From Apostichopus japonicus (Eukaryota; Echinodermata; Holothuroidea; Aspidochirotida; Stichopodidae): a stretch of 64,000 nt of DNA. Under the pieces are notes generated by a model. That model saw only the letters and a program-made list of their open reading frames with translations, searched no databases and was not told the DNA's origin. Below are positions 1 to 13,800 of the stretch, piece after piece. The DNA lies in assembly GCF_037975245.1 (NCBI RefSeq), contig NC_092568.1, forward strand, positions 39,014,631 through 39,078,630. The letters are read 5' to 3'. Position numbers and translations under genes: made by a program. Position 1 is the first letter of the stretch, and each line of letters starts with the position of its first letter.

Positions 1-1640
1 CCTTATTTAATCTAATATAGATGAATTACTATGGAACATAACCATATCACCCACATGAATTACTATGGACCACCACATTACTAACCACATGAATTACCAT
101 GGACCACCTTATTATTACCCACATGAATTACCATGGACCACCACATTACTAACCACATGAATTACCATGGACCACCTTATTATTACCCACATGAATTACC
201 ATGGACCATCAAATTATTACCCACATGAATTAATATGGACCATCACATTATTACCCACATGAATTACTATGGAACACCACATTAATACCCACATGAATTA
301 CTATGAAACATCAGTTTTACCCCACATGAATACTATGGACCACCACAATATTACCCACATGAATTACCATGGACCACCACATTATTATCCACATGAATTA
401 CCATGGATCATCACATTATTACCCACATGAACTACTATGGAACATCACAATAATTTCCCACATGCATTACTATGGACCACCACATTATTATCCACATGAA
501 TTACCATGGACCACCACATTATTACCCACATGAATTACCATGGACCATCAAATTATTACCCACATGAATTAATATGGACCATCACATTATTACCCACATG
601 AATTACTATGGAACATCACATTAATACCCACATGAATTACTATGAAACATCAGTTTTACCCCACATGAATACTATGGACCACCACAATATTACCCACATG
701 AATTACTATGGACCACCAAATTATTACCCACATGAATTACCATGGACCACCAAATTATTACCCACATGAATTAACATGGACAATCACATTATTACCCACA
801 TGAATTACTATGGAACATTACATTAATACACACATGAATTACTATGGACCATCACTATATTACACACATGAATTACTATGGAACACTACATTATTACCCA
901 CATGAATTACTATGGAACATCACATTATTACCCACATGAATTACTATGGAACATCACATTATTTCCCCAATGTATTACTATGGAACATCACATTATTACC
1001 CACTTGAATTACTATGGAACATCACATTATTTCCCACATGAATTACTATGGACCATCACATTATTACCCATATGCATTACTATGGACCATCACATTACCC
1101 ACATGAACTGCTATGGAACATCACTATATTACCCACATGAACTACTATGGAACATCACAATAATTTCCCACATGAATTACTATGGACCATCACATTATTA
1201 CCCACATGCATTACTATGGACCACCACATTATTACCCACATGAATCACTATGGACCATCACATTATACCCATATGCATAACTATGGACCATCACATTATT
1301 ACCCACATGAATTGCTATGGAACATCACTATATTACCCACATGAACTACTATGAAACATCACAATAATTTCTCACATGAATTACTATGGACCATCACATT
1401 ATTACCCATATGCATAACTATGGACCATCACATTATTACCCACATGAATCGCTATGGAACATCACTATATTACCCACATGAACTACTATGGAATATCACA
1501 ATAATTTCCCACATGAATTACTATGGACCATCACATTATTATCCATATGCATTACTATGGAACATCACATTATTACCCACATTAATTGCTATGGACCATC
1601 ACTATATTACCCACATGAACTACTATGGACCATTAAACTT
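1..1640. repeat. 34-bp satellite array (about 48 copies)
   Basis: A tandem array that probably begins before the window. The unit is about 34 bp and contains CACATGAATTACTATGGACC followed by an A/T-rich CATCACATTATTAC tail. Copies vary by substitutions and small indels, and one or two variant types alternate (CCATGG versus CTATGG). Because 34 is not a multiple of 3, open frames across it cycle through all three registers and repeat every 102 bp; the short plus-strand open frames here are repeat artefacts, not genes. It lies in the intron downstream of SCCPDH exon 6 and ends about 30 bp before that exon's splice donor on the minus strand. Confidence 0.95.
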
Positions 1641-1669
1641 GTCTTCTTATAGTATGTTAATCCACCTAC

Positions 1670-1800
1670 CTTTTTGACAGTTTGGGAGTGTACTTTGGCA
1701 GCGGTTCTTTCTTATTCTCTTTTCTCAGAGCAACTAGTTCTTTAGCATTGGCAAATCCATATATTGCTGAATGCCAGGTACCAAAGTTGACTGCTCCCCC
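1670..1800 (-). CDS. SCCPDH: SCCPDH exon (sixth by homology), last one in the window
   Basis: 131 nt, acceptor TTTTTTCAG, donor AAAAG|GTAGGT. It encodes GGAVNFGTWHSAIYGFANAK followed by a lysine-rich stretch ending in PKLSK, corresponding to the DGTWKSAIYGF region of vertebrate SCCPDH. It ends in phase 2; the following exon lies beyond the left edge, past the 34-bp satellite. Confidence 0.9.
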
Positions 1801-4800
1801 CTGAAAAAATAAATACAAAATGGATACTAGTTGCAAATTAGAGTCACAACAGACGTCACACAAATGATATATTTACACAGGATAGGAATATGCTGCATTT
1901 GAGCACCATTTCATTGCCACAATTTACAAGTTACACTAGATCTAGGCAACTTTATGAATATTCAGCATATATGTCTTGAATGTGCAAATACACCTATCAC
2001 AACATCAACATCTACTGCACCCCTTTTCTTTTGTCCCTGTAATTTGCCCTATTCCTCCCAATGAGGTCAATCAGGGGATATGTCTTATATTCAATGGTCA
2101 CTCCGCACCTTCGGAGGTCAGCGCATGTGGCCACATATACCAGATGATAATATCGTCAACAACTTCCATTTATAGAAAATGTCATAGCTTAACAGTTATA
2201 CCCAATGTCGATATACCAATCAAGTCTCATGAGGAGGAGGGAGAATAAGACAGATGCCTCCCTCTCATGCAAGCAATTATCACAAAACATAACACTTCCT
2301 CTTTATCTTAGGTTTCCTCTGATAGCATTGATATGTTGGTTAAAAACAAACTCGACAACTATGAGTGTAGTTTCTGAACATAACTAGTTAAGTATTAACC
2401 ATATGTGCCTTTGAAATGTGTAAAATGTATCAACTCGAGTGCATTGAAGGTGGACTTTGTAACAGTCTCAGCACGGCAGGCCATCTTCATATACATTTCT
2501 TTCTTATCTATTATATATTATTATTCTTTATTATTTCATCATCCAATGTTTTATGAATTCTAATATATTTCAGCCAACTTCCCAAAATTGCTTTCGATCC
2601 CATGATCATCTTGTTCTCGGTAAATAAACTGCTCCCTTAGTAAACAAATATTTTGTACCCTTTCTCAATTCCAAATTTATCAATAAGGATATTCAGATGA
2701 TTATTAAATTTTAATCATAACTTCTTTTGTTTTCTTCTATGCATCATCATCTTCTATTCATATGCTCATTTATGAGATTCATATCTTTCCTTTCTTCTCT
2801 CTTGTGTTTTTTTATTTTCTACTGATATTTTAATTTCTTTGTAATTTGTATCTATGCCATCAAATATTTGAAAGGCCTGTGATAATGATCCTGAAAGGAT
2901 GAAAATGAAAAAAAATGTTTTCTGTTTCTGGGTAAAACGAAACCTTGACAGGCTCTCTGCATGATACAAGCAGAACAAGAATTAGTCAAATTGGGTAAAT
3001 GTTTCATCAAGAATCCCTTTTATTTTTTGGTTGCTCATTTTTGGTTCACTATCAATATTGAGTTGACAATTGAATTACCCATACAGTGGCAGATATACTT
3101 GACTTGTGACAGTCAAAAAGAGGTCCAAAAAGTTGCAAACCTTGCTTGGTTTGGATATTTATGAGTGACAAACTTACATGTCTCCCTAACAACTACTGCA
3201 CTCACATTATACCATGTCCTCAAATCAGGTGACATGGTGATTATTTGACTCTGATCTCCCACAGAGATTAGATGCCTTTGGCACATTTGCCTCCAAATTG
3301 AAGCACCTCTCCTCCCAAAGGTGTCTCATGGTCGGAATTCAACCTGAGCTACTCATAACAGAATGAGGAGCTTGGTGTCCTAAAACGCATCAGCCAACCA
3401 ATTCCCAGCAGGACTGCCAATTCTACCATTAGAATTATCAAATTACCTACTCAACTCAAAGAGCATAATGTAGTTTGGCCAGCTGTATTCATACTTTGAG
3501 AAACACTCTTGTAAATTTTGTCAAAATTGTCTACAGGAATGAAAACAATTGCATCCAATAAACACCAGCAATGATACATCGAAAGACATATCGGTTTGCC
3601 ATTAACTACACTAGAGTATTAAGTAGACCAACCTTTGGACCTGTGTTCAATGATAGGTAACTCTCCAATGAATTCAGGATGCCTGAAGAGGTAATTAAAT
3701 ATTAAAGACAAAGCATGAAAAAAATTATCCAAATGATGAATTATGAGAGCTTTATTAAAAAAAAATTTGTTCGAGGTAGCAAAGAGCTGCATGAATATTA
3801 TCTTGTTTTTGAGAGAACACTTACGTCGAAGAACCACTATCATGGATAAAAGTTTGCATGTATACCCTGACAACTATCTCAATATCTTGGTCTCCAAGCA
3901 ACCATTATTCAAAAGCAAATGTTATTACATCTTAAAGTAAAGTCTTTTGAATGCTATTATTCTGAAAACTATCATTTTTGGTATAAGAATCATTTGAACA
4001 AAAAAGTATAAACAGTGGGTTCAGGAGTAATTTTGCTGTATGATTGATCACATCAGTGGCATAGCCAGCATTCTGTTGTTAAGGGGCAAGATTTTTTCTT
4101 AAGGGGGGCAACCCTGTAATGGTTTCAATTCCATCGTTTCGAAATACGCTATAGGGCCTACGGTTTAACAAATAACAGTAATGCAGCGTGTGTAAATGAA
4201 TAAATAATTCCGCACATTATGAAAAGGATACAATGAATAAATTAGCTACTCTAATTCACTACATGCCCAGTTTTCCACACAAACAAGTTTCACTAGGCCA
4301 ATAGGGCCTATACGTGCAGTGAAAATTCTCCACGAGTGGCATCATTGGTCGCTGAAATTGCACATGGGTTGCTACAGTAGCACTAGTTTGTAATGGTTTT
4401 ACAACCGGCTAAATTATTGTCTCTTATTCTGTAGGACGATATTGATCAACGGTCTCCGTATGTAGGTATGATGAAGGCCCAAAATGTGTTATAACTTGGT
4501 CTGATAACCAAGTTCTGACCTTATATGAAGTATGAACATGAGCCCTGAGGTAATAGAACTCGAAAAAATCTAAAAAAGAAGTATTTTGAATACATCACTG
4601 GATTTCATTTGGGGGGGGGAGAAGACTGTAGCCCAAAGCAAATTTGGGGGGCACTGCCCCCCCTCTGGCTTTGCCACTGGATCACATACAACCTGTGGCA
4701 GGTGTGCTAACTATTGAAGAGAAGAATGCAAAAGATGGGTTTTGGGGAGGGGGGGGAGAGGAAAGGTTTTAAATGGGTTGAGTGGTATTAGTAAGAAGAA

Positions 4801-7800
4801 AGTCCTTGAAGAATTAATTTCACATTGAGTGATGAGATTAACTAGCCAGACACTGGCAATGACTCATTTTGTGGTCACCTCTTGTGTACATTCTCTTTCA
4901 TCACTGCTCGCTTTCAAACATGTGATGTCGCACATGTGGTGTCGCACACCGACACATGTGGTGTCCCACACCGCTGAACTGATCTCGACCCAAGTCCGAC
5001 TGGACCGCCCATATATATGTTAAATACTGGATAGAAGGGCAGTGAATATGTGCTTAAGACGAGATGACTTTTCAAGATTTTGTCAGTTTAAGGTAATGTT
5101 GGCTTCAGTCAGGGAAACTCAGGGAAACTCATGCAACGATTTCATGAATTAAGTAGGGATGGAAGGAGGGAAATTCCCTTTTATGCTGCTGCACATGGAT
5201 TATCTAGTATTCATTCATACTTAGTAAAGATTCCTAAATCCTATTGGTCCATTCAGGTCAGCTGACCGTGGTTAATCCTGTGAGTAAACGCACGGTAAAA
5301 ACGGGGTATCACTTTAATAAATCTTTGGTTATATGTAACCAAAAATGTTTTGTTTTATGATTTTTCCCCCACACAAATGGTAGTGTATGAATGAACGGGG
5401 TTAATCAACGGTCTAGCGTGCGTTACTCACATGATTAATGCACTCCGGGTGTTAATGCTATCGCTGGATGCACTCGGGCTCCGCCCTCGTGCATCGCTTG
5501 CATTATCCCCCGATCGTGCATTAATCCTGTGAGTAACGCACGCTAGACCGTTGATTAACCCCTTAATTATACTGCCCATTCCTGACCTTTGCCAATCTTG
5601 TGGAAATAAGTTGCATTTGACCTGATGAGCACCGGTCAATAATGGAAAAAAGTTGTTGAGTAAGCTCAACAGCCTTCAGTGTGCAGTTGTTAAGACTATG
5701 GGTCTACCTGACAAGAGGGTAAAGATTAGTCTGGTCTATTTCAGTCAAGGCAGTGTGCGGCCAGCTTTACAATCAACCCATACTAAATAAGTGGTGCTGA
5801 TAACAACATGAGTGTTCAGCACGGTCACCGAAAACATGCGCCCACTGTTCTTATAATACTAACCAGGGAATTTCTCTCTGGTAAACTGGACACCAAATTC
5901 AGCTGGGATGCTGTCAAATCCACAGGCTCCAACTACATAGACACCAGCTTCACTGGCTTGCTGGTTGTACTTTACCTCCATTGACTCCAAGAACTAAAAG
6001 AAAACACAAAGAAAATTTGAATTTTAAATATTTCATAATTATATATTATATTAAATAATGAAATTTAAATAACTGAGTTATTTGCTTATCGCGAATAATC
6101 ATGACCTAATTAAGACAGAGCAAACGTCTACTTAATTAAATACAAGTTAATGAAGAAGTACATTCACTCCATTGACTCTTAGAAAGGATTTTATTGTTGA
6201 TATGCCATAGTCCAATGAAACAAGAAAAATGTGAATGCTACTGTATGGCAGTTTCAGCAGCTACAGTACTGTACATTGTTTTCAATATGTTCAACTCAAA
6301 AATATGTTAAATGTCTGGAATGCTCCTGTAAGGCTCAATGGATGACATATTCTACTCCTTGGTTCAGGCCTAAAGATTACTTGTTAATGAATTATTTTAT
6401 AAATTCTTATTCAAGAAAAATGAAACCATTTTTATTTTAATTTCATACAACCAACAGATGATGACACCAAACACCATTTTCCTTCATAAATATGAAAGGC
6501 ACTGATGCATATTATATCTGGCTATGGAGATTTGCATTACTTTGGAGCAGCTGTCCTGATGATCCCTGTGCTAGACTAAGTAGTCCAGCCACTTTGACTG
6601 ATGACCCTTTGATATTTAATGGCTCATTTCTCAACAAAAAAAGGGGGTGGGGTTAAAAATAAAATCTGAAGTTTTAGTAATTTCTTTACTGGCCTACAGT
6701 ACAACACACAAAAATAAATTTTATTTCTATATGTTAACCCTTGAACCTTACACAGAAACACAGAGCCGACCATTCTAGCATATTTCAGCACATTATTCAG
6801 TGGATAACTATGTATCTATAGATACTAGATATAAGCAAAACATCATTATTATTGGAAGCCCTCCCCACATTCCAGACTTACAAATTATTGAGTTACTCTT
6901 AGTCATTCAAAAACAGGATGACATTCCATACTCAGCCAATGAGTCACCTTATAATAATCACAAGTCTATCACTGGGAGGATGGAATCTCAACTAATAATG
7001 CCAGCAAAGATACACACAGTCTGAGCCACTGAATCCCTTACACATGTATTCATCTCAGCATTATAGTCGATACAGGATTCTGTTTAACTATAAAATGTTC
7101 ATTCTCACTCACACTGATATCTCAAGCAGTACAAAAAATAACTAAAAAAGGTGAAGGGGTTCTCTTAAGAACAAGTGAATATGTTTCCCTTTTCGTACAG
7201 TATTTAAGAAAAATTGATATTAAAAGCAACAATGAGCAAGTTATGTTTATTAAATACAAAATATTAAGGTGTATTGTTGATGTTGTTGTCCTACATTGTT
7301 TTAAATACATGTTAGCCTATTGTATCACTGTTGCAAGAGCGTTAATACTTTGCAAAATTATGTTTTTCGATACGTTTAAAGCGACAAATCTAGCACAGTT
7401 TCTGGACTACAGGTATGATACAGTACTTTCAGAGAATATAGCTTGGCCTCAGCTACTGTCAGTGCATCAATTGAGAACAACATTACAGTGCAGATGTTAC
7501 TATTTAAGTGTTCATGTTGTCAGTGCAGCCACAACTTTGGAATGACCTCTTGGTTTATAATTTCAGAGAAATCTGATGGCATTGCTAGACACTGTCACCA
7601 TACCTTTAATGCCAATATGCAACCAGCTGAATAAAATGAAATTGATTAATTTATTACCATCATTTTCATACAAATTTCGAGCTCAATAATTTTTATCATG
7701 GCGGCAATTGAGCAAGTTTGGTTGGTTTTTACAATTATTTCTTATTGCTGTACCTGAAAATCGATAAGAGTTTTAATATTACAGAATATTACCTAAAGTT

Positions 7801-10800
7801 GGTATTGAAGCTTACCCATGGTTCTCCACTGATATCAATGTGATGGCTACCATTCTCCACACAGGCCTTTACCACAGCTTCACCAAAGAATCGATACTGG
7901 GTGAAGAAAAGAATAATAAGTCCATGATGCATAAATTAAAAAACCTCTCTACACCAAAAATAACCATCCAGATACATATGCCCTTACCAGTGGTTATATT
8001 TCCCATGTACTAAAAACGCTGAATTTTCAACGTACCTGTAGGTTCCGGCATTGATTTTGGCTCATTTTGAAACAGAAATTTGGGCACTACAATTTCATAT
8101 TCATATTAGCGGTTATATTACTACATACAGTAGCTACAGTAATTGTTGACTTGTTGCACATTGAAATCACCCAATATGCTCCATGCAAATACAAACTTTG
8201 TTCAAGTTCTATGCATGAGACAGGAGACTTTCAAGATATGTTCTGACCTTTCTTGACCTTTAATCTCCACTGTAGGTAATGAAAACCCTCTGTCATAATA
8301 TGAATGCTGCACACCAAGTATGCCTCACAACGACATTCCCCTTCTTGAGGTATCTTGTTTCTAAAGGTTCCACAGGTTGACCACACATGACATTTGACCT
8401 CCATGAAACACTGTCTACAGACATGTTATACATAAGGCTTATCTATGATGCATGTTGGGCATTCCTTTTCCAATTTCTGGTGTAAACTTTACAAACTGCT
8501 GACGACCACATCATGGACCGTTGAATTGCCCTCATTCACGACATTATTTCACCGAAAAATTTGAGTAATTGCAAATCAAAAATTTCTGACTTCTCAAGAA
8601 GAGCAAACAATGTGAAACTATTTCTGTATTGATGTGTAGGCCTTGGTTGAAATATTAAAGGGAGAGGAGCATGTCTTTCTTTTCATCCTATTCCTATCAT
8701 CAGATCCATCCCAATCCTCAACACCTACTGTATACAAGAACCATTTCCCCCAAACTTCCTGTTTTCTGCCGAGCTACGCTAAGTGTAAACTAAAATCTAA
8801 GGCCCACATACCGGTCCAACACAGTTCAACACCAGTTTGGTGCTCTGACACATGGAAGTAAGAGAGAGATCATCCTTGACATCAGCAGGCAAAAGTTCAA
8901 CGGAAGACAGATCCAATCCTGGCAAAACAAAAAACAAAATAAAATGTACAGTACAAATATATTTAAAAGTTGGAAATATATCCATGTTCATTATAGTCAA
9001 AATTCTATCTTCATATTTCATTCTGTCACTGAGATATCAAGTATAACAACCTTAAATAATTCCCTTTACTTGAACGATTACATCCGGTAAAGAGAACTTT
9101 ATAAACATGTTATCCATTCAACCTTGCTTACAGCGACAAATTTACAAATTTATAAACTCCTACCAACAGTGTCTTCACATGCATTTGCACGCCATATTAA
9201 AAACTACCTGTATATAAGGTTATTGAACTTATTATCCTTGAGCAGAAATTGAGAGGATCCATAGGCTAAGAAATACTTTGTGGAATCCCTGACGTATACA
9301 AGCTAAGGAACAATCATACAAGTCTAAGAAATTACTTGGTGAAAGTGTAGGATTTAGCTTAACCTTCTTTATTTTTCATTTGTCCAGCAAAGGATTATTA
9401 TGGATGCTTTTAACTCCGACAACTCATTTAATCGGTCAAATTATATTCAAGAGTGTGCCCAAGAGGTACAGCTACAGTATAGCACCCAAAGTTATCCAAG
9501 ACACACATCACTGTTATACACATCACTGTCCAACATTTTCCTTTGTAGCAGCAGGGAATATTTTAGCACACCGGTGCACCGTAGAAAAGACTTTTTAATG
9601 CTGAACACTACATGATGGAATAAGCATCAACCTTTCAACTGTGCATCACCCTAGCCGTCTGCAACAATTACTTAATGCTGAACACTACATGGTGGCATTA
9701 TAAGCATCAACCTTTCAACTGTGCATCGCCCTAGCCGTCTGCAACAATTACTTAATGCTGAACACTACATGGTGGCATTATAAGCATCAACCTTTCAACT
9801 GTGCATCGCCCTAGCCGTCTGCAACAATTACTTAATGCTGAACACTACATGGTGGCATTATAAGAATAAACCTTTCAACTGTGCATCACCCTAGCCGTCT
9901 GAAACAATTACTTAATGCTGAACACTACATGATGGAATAAGCATCAACCTTTCAACTGTGCATCGCCCTAGCCGTCTGCAACAATTACTTAATGCTGAAC
10001 ACTACATGGTGGCATTATAAGAATAAACCTTTCAACTGTGCATCACCCTAGCCGTCTGAAACAATTACTTAATGCTGAACACTACATGATGGAATAAGCA
10101 TCAACCTTTCAACTGTGCATCGCCCTAGCCGTCTGCAACAATTACTTAATGCTGAACACTACATGGTGGCATTATAAGAATCAACCTTTCAACTGTGCAT
10201 CACCCTAGCCGTCTGTAACAATTACTGTATGCTGAACACATGGTGGCATTATAAGAATCAACCTTTCAACTGTGCATCGCCCTAGCCGTCTGAAACACTT
10301 AATGCTGAACACTACATGATGGAATAAGCATCAACCTTTCAACTGTGCATCGCCTTAGCCGTCTGAAACAATTACTTAATTCTGAACATTACTTTTATGC
10401 ATATTAAAAATGCTACTGTAGCTTTAATGCTAGCTTTAGTATACATCTTGACCAAGTTACCTGTACATCATGTATCATAGCAATATTCTGTATGCCATTT
10501 ATATACAGACTTAGCCTACAGCATTTCACACATGTAGCACAAACATTGTAAACTTTCTTTACACAACATTAACATTACTGTACCAGATACATGGTACATG
10601 GCATATCATATGACTCATGTTCAGTGCAGCAATGTGACACAAAGCCTGTAATGTAACCGAGCCTGATCAGGCTGCCAGTTAAGCCAAGGTTAATCAAACC
10701 CAAAGCCAAAGAAATCTAGCAAACTCTTGTCTAGAGATTAAAGCAAGTCATCAGACTCAGTCAACATTTCTCCCTGGAAGAGATTATTTACTCTTCCAGA

Positions 10801-13800
10801 TAAAGTTCACCATGAGAAGCTCCAATACTTCCCTGAAACTGTCTGTCTGTCTAACATTCATGAGCAAACATAGTTCCCTTTATATCTAGTGCTGCCTTCC
10901 AGGCTGCATGGATACAGAATCTGTACTCAAATGTAATAACTTTTACTGAAAAATCTATGGGCACAGTTTAACAAGTACATGCATCATGTGCTATGCAGTG
11001 TTCTGTTTGTTTGGGTAAAATGTATGTATATGTAGGCTATTTAGCTATTTAATAAATATTTGTTGTTAGAGTCTAAAACTCCTGTTGTAGTCTGTTACTT
11101 ACTGTAGATCAAAATCATTGATCAACATGGCTAAGGTGATTATATAAAAGTAGTCTTTACATCATGGGTCATCTACATACTGTTAATGTATAGTACTGTA
11201 CACTGCTCCCAAATCTTTAAGAGAGGCCAAACATGGCCGAATTCCATCACAAAATTCTCTGCAAAAAAGTGCAAAGATGGAGAGCATTGTTTTGTTCACA
11301 GAAACAATAGTATATTTTGTACAAGGGAAATTTCTGAATCTTCAAATGCTACTCAAAATTTGAATGCGAAACTATTCTGTGCATGGTCAGCAATTATCAA
11401 GCTTGTATTAAATATTTAGTCGTTTTACTTTCCTCTTGAACAGAGCATCTTACCTGGGACTCTAAATTTTCTTGGAAATCAGAAGTTTTGATAATTTAGG
11501 TGGGTAGAATCTCCAGGAAATGAGACTTGGAAGCTTGTGCAACACTTACTCAAAATCACTAAACTGCTGTGTATAATACACTTACACTTATACAGTCTCC
11601 CTATAAAGATGGATTCATCCACAGTATTCCCTACCCTTAACTCCTTCTGGTAAGTGTATACCCAGAATGCAAATGTGCTGTCGTGCATCAGTGTTTCACT
11701 GAAACTCTCACTATGTACAGTATGCTACAATTTAATTGGATGTTCAATACGTACAGTACATGACTCATGTGGCATTCACAGTGAGAAGAATTTGCATCAA
11801 ATGTCACAGAACAGTACCTGAAAGCATCTGCTGTAATGTACACATCAATTGCTAAGTATGCTAATCAATTTGATGAATGTCACTTAACATTGCTTGGCAA
11901 ATATTAACAGAATCAGTAAACACATTCATGAACAGTATGTGTGTTCAAACTGTCTATCTTTAGTAATGACATTTTCACTTGGACCTCTTCTTGTTCTTGA
12001 CAGGTCTCGCAGATGAGTATATTCACACTGTTACCAATCCATGATCAATAATTTGCTACCATATGTACTCTATGAGATTTTCCATAGCTATATCATAATC
12101 TTTGTGCTCCCACCCCCCCCCCCCCCTCACAAATGAAACGTCTATACGGTATATACTGTAAGTACATTTATAAGCCCATGTAGTATATATTGTTACAACT
12201 CACTTCAATGTTGAATAAGCTCCATTTATCATTACCGTAGGCTACATTTTTCATATTTGAAAGTGCTCTGAAAGTATTATGTGCTTCAACTCATGAACAT
12301 GGAAATAAGACCGAATTTGAGCATATTTATTGCTGAGTGCCAGTGATGACAACTAGCGACGTTACTAGTAGTAATAGGGTTGGTACCAGCTCCACTACTA
12401 AGTTGAAAGTTGAAGGTTTACAGTCTTGTAAATTAAAGCCCTCTCACACGCCTTAACAACTTAACAACCCTGGTCATTGGTAACTTGTCACACCCACACA
12501 CCAAAGTGTGCACAATTCAATCAATCTCTTGGGGCACCACATCCACGTGTCCCCCGGGGGGACTTCCGATAGGGCGCAACCACAAACCGGCGCACACAAC
12601 TATATTTTCAAGTTACCTCGCAATTAGTCCCCATTTATACACATGGGTGAAGAGAGGCAATAGAGATAAAGAGCATTGCCCAAGGACACACAATGATCTG
12701 GCCAGGACTCGAACCTGCAAGCCTTAGATCACGAGTCCAACTGCCTTAACCACTTGACCACAACGCCCCCCTAAGTTGAAATTCCATATTGCAGAATGCA
12801 CGCAATCCTCAAAATCCTGCTGTTAAATTTGTAAGTCGCAAATGTAAATTTGTCAGTTCTTATGCTATGGAGACATGTTTTACAGATTTCCTTGGTTCCT
12901 TCTGTGGGTCAAGAATTGGGAAAAATTGCTTTTCCTCATGTTTTGATGGCCTATTACTACAACCAAATGCTTGGCACATCGGCATTTTCAAAATAGTGAT
13001 AGCGTGGGTATAGCGTATACTCAGCTGTGTTTACAAAACAAAGTGAACGCATACTTCACACTATAAGAGTTATGAATAATTCATGAGTTGGTTTCGAACA
13101 TATCCGTCATTGAAACTGCATGATAAGGAACTTGCATCAATTTGCAAATGTTGACCTTAAAAATATGGATTTTCTGTTACCAGTGTGGCATTTATATATT
13201 ATTTTGGATGCTCACAACAGTTTCTATAACCAATTGGACTATTCTATTAAAGGCTTTACTGCCTAGGCCTAAGGCTTAAGTTTAAACATGCATGGATTTG
13301 AGAAATTACTCAACAGTCCGATAATGCATGAAAAAAGGAGGGCAATGAAGGGGAAGATAATGGCATGCAATACTTTCATGTCATTGTTAGGTTTACTTAA
13401 ATAATGCTTTGGCTAGATCTAGGCATAGAAATATTTTCCTAACATTTCAAAAGTTCTTTATTGTTTTTGTATATCTCATTCTCACGTGGGCTAAGGCATT
13501 TAACTTTCCTGCAAACAAGGTAGCACATTCTAGGCTAAACAACAAGTGCTACTTCCATCATTTTATAATGACAATAGATTCCAACAATGTGAATGTTAAC
13601 ACAAAGGATACTCAGACATTGTTGTCATTTTCATCACCTGTTATCTCGCCCGCTTTTTTCAAACAATTCTGTAGTTTTTCTGCGTTCCTTCCTGCAACAG
13701 CCCACTTAAAGTTCAGGATGTCATTTGTCTTCCTGGCTACTTCTTCAACTACAAATTGACCAGTAAATCCAGATGCTCCGAACACCACCAAGTCGTATTT

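Larger units (their letters stand above)
1801..5863 (-). other. SCCPDH intron(s) with an unlocated short exon
   Basis: The segment holds a hAT-like insertion (4054-4679) and a fold-back element (5397-5562). A short exon coding for the piece between KFPG and GGAVNFG should lie here. I looked for V-(E/D)-S/F codons between AG and GT with the right phases and found no convincing candidate. The rest (1860-4040) shows no recognisable features. Confidence 0.6.
8919..13637 (-). other. SCCPDH intron 1
   Basis: A 4.7-kb intron holding an 80-bp minisatellite (9595-10395), a poly-C run near 12112-12126 and a SINE (12409-12770). The segments 8919-9590 and 10400-12390 are plain AT-rich DNA with scattered TACAGTA/TACTGTA heptamers. 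Confidence 0.7.

Noticed and set aside
878-1677. Histidine-rich open reading frames on the plus strand
   Set aside because: They are products of the 34-bp satellite cycling through three frames; no start context, no splice sites, and no family.
2290-2375. Minus-strand TTLIVVEF after a CAG, as the missing SCCPDH exon
   Set aside because: The phase fits at the 5' side, but an in-frame stop comes before any plausible donor and the following residues do not match the family.
4325-4365. Minus-strand 38-nt segment between TTTCAG and GTATAG with fitting phases, as the missing SCCPDH exon
   Set aside because: It lies inside the hAT-like insertion 4054-4679 and its translation does not resemble the family.
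5580-5680. Minus-strand stretch TLKAVE followed by a long frame, resembling the TLTAVE segment of SCCPDH, as the missing exon
   Set aside because: No AG acceptor in the required phase precedes it, the donor would be weak, and the frame carrying LLTGAHQ is different from the one carrying TLKAVE.
12700-12770. Functional tRNA gene on the minus strand
   Set aside because: The A and B boxes are good, but the sequence continues into a SINE body and is bounded by an 11-bp target duplication, so it is a SINE head.
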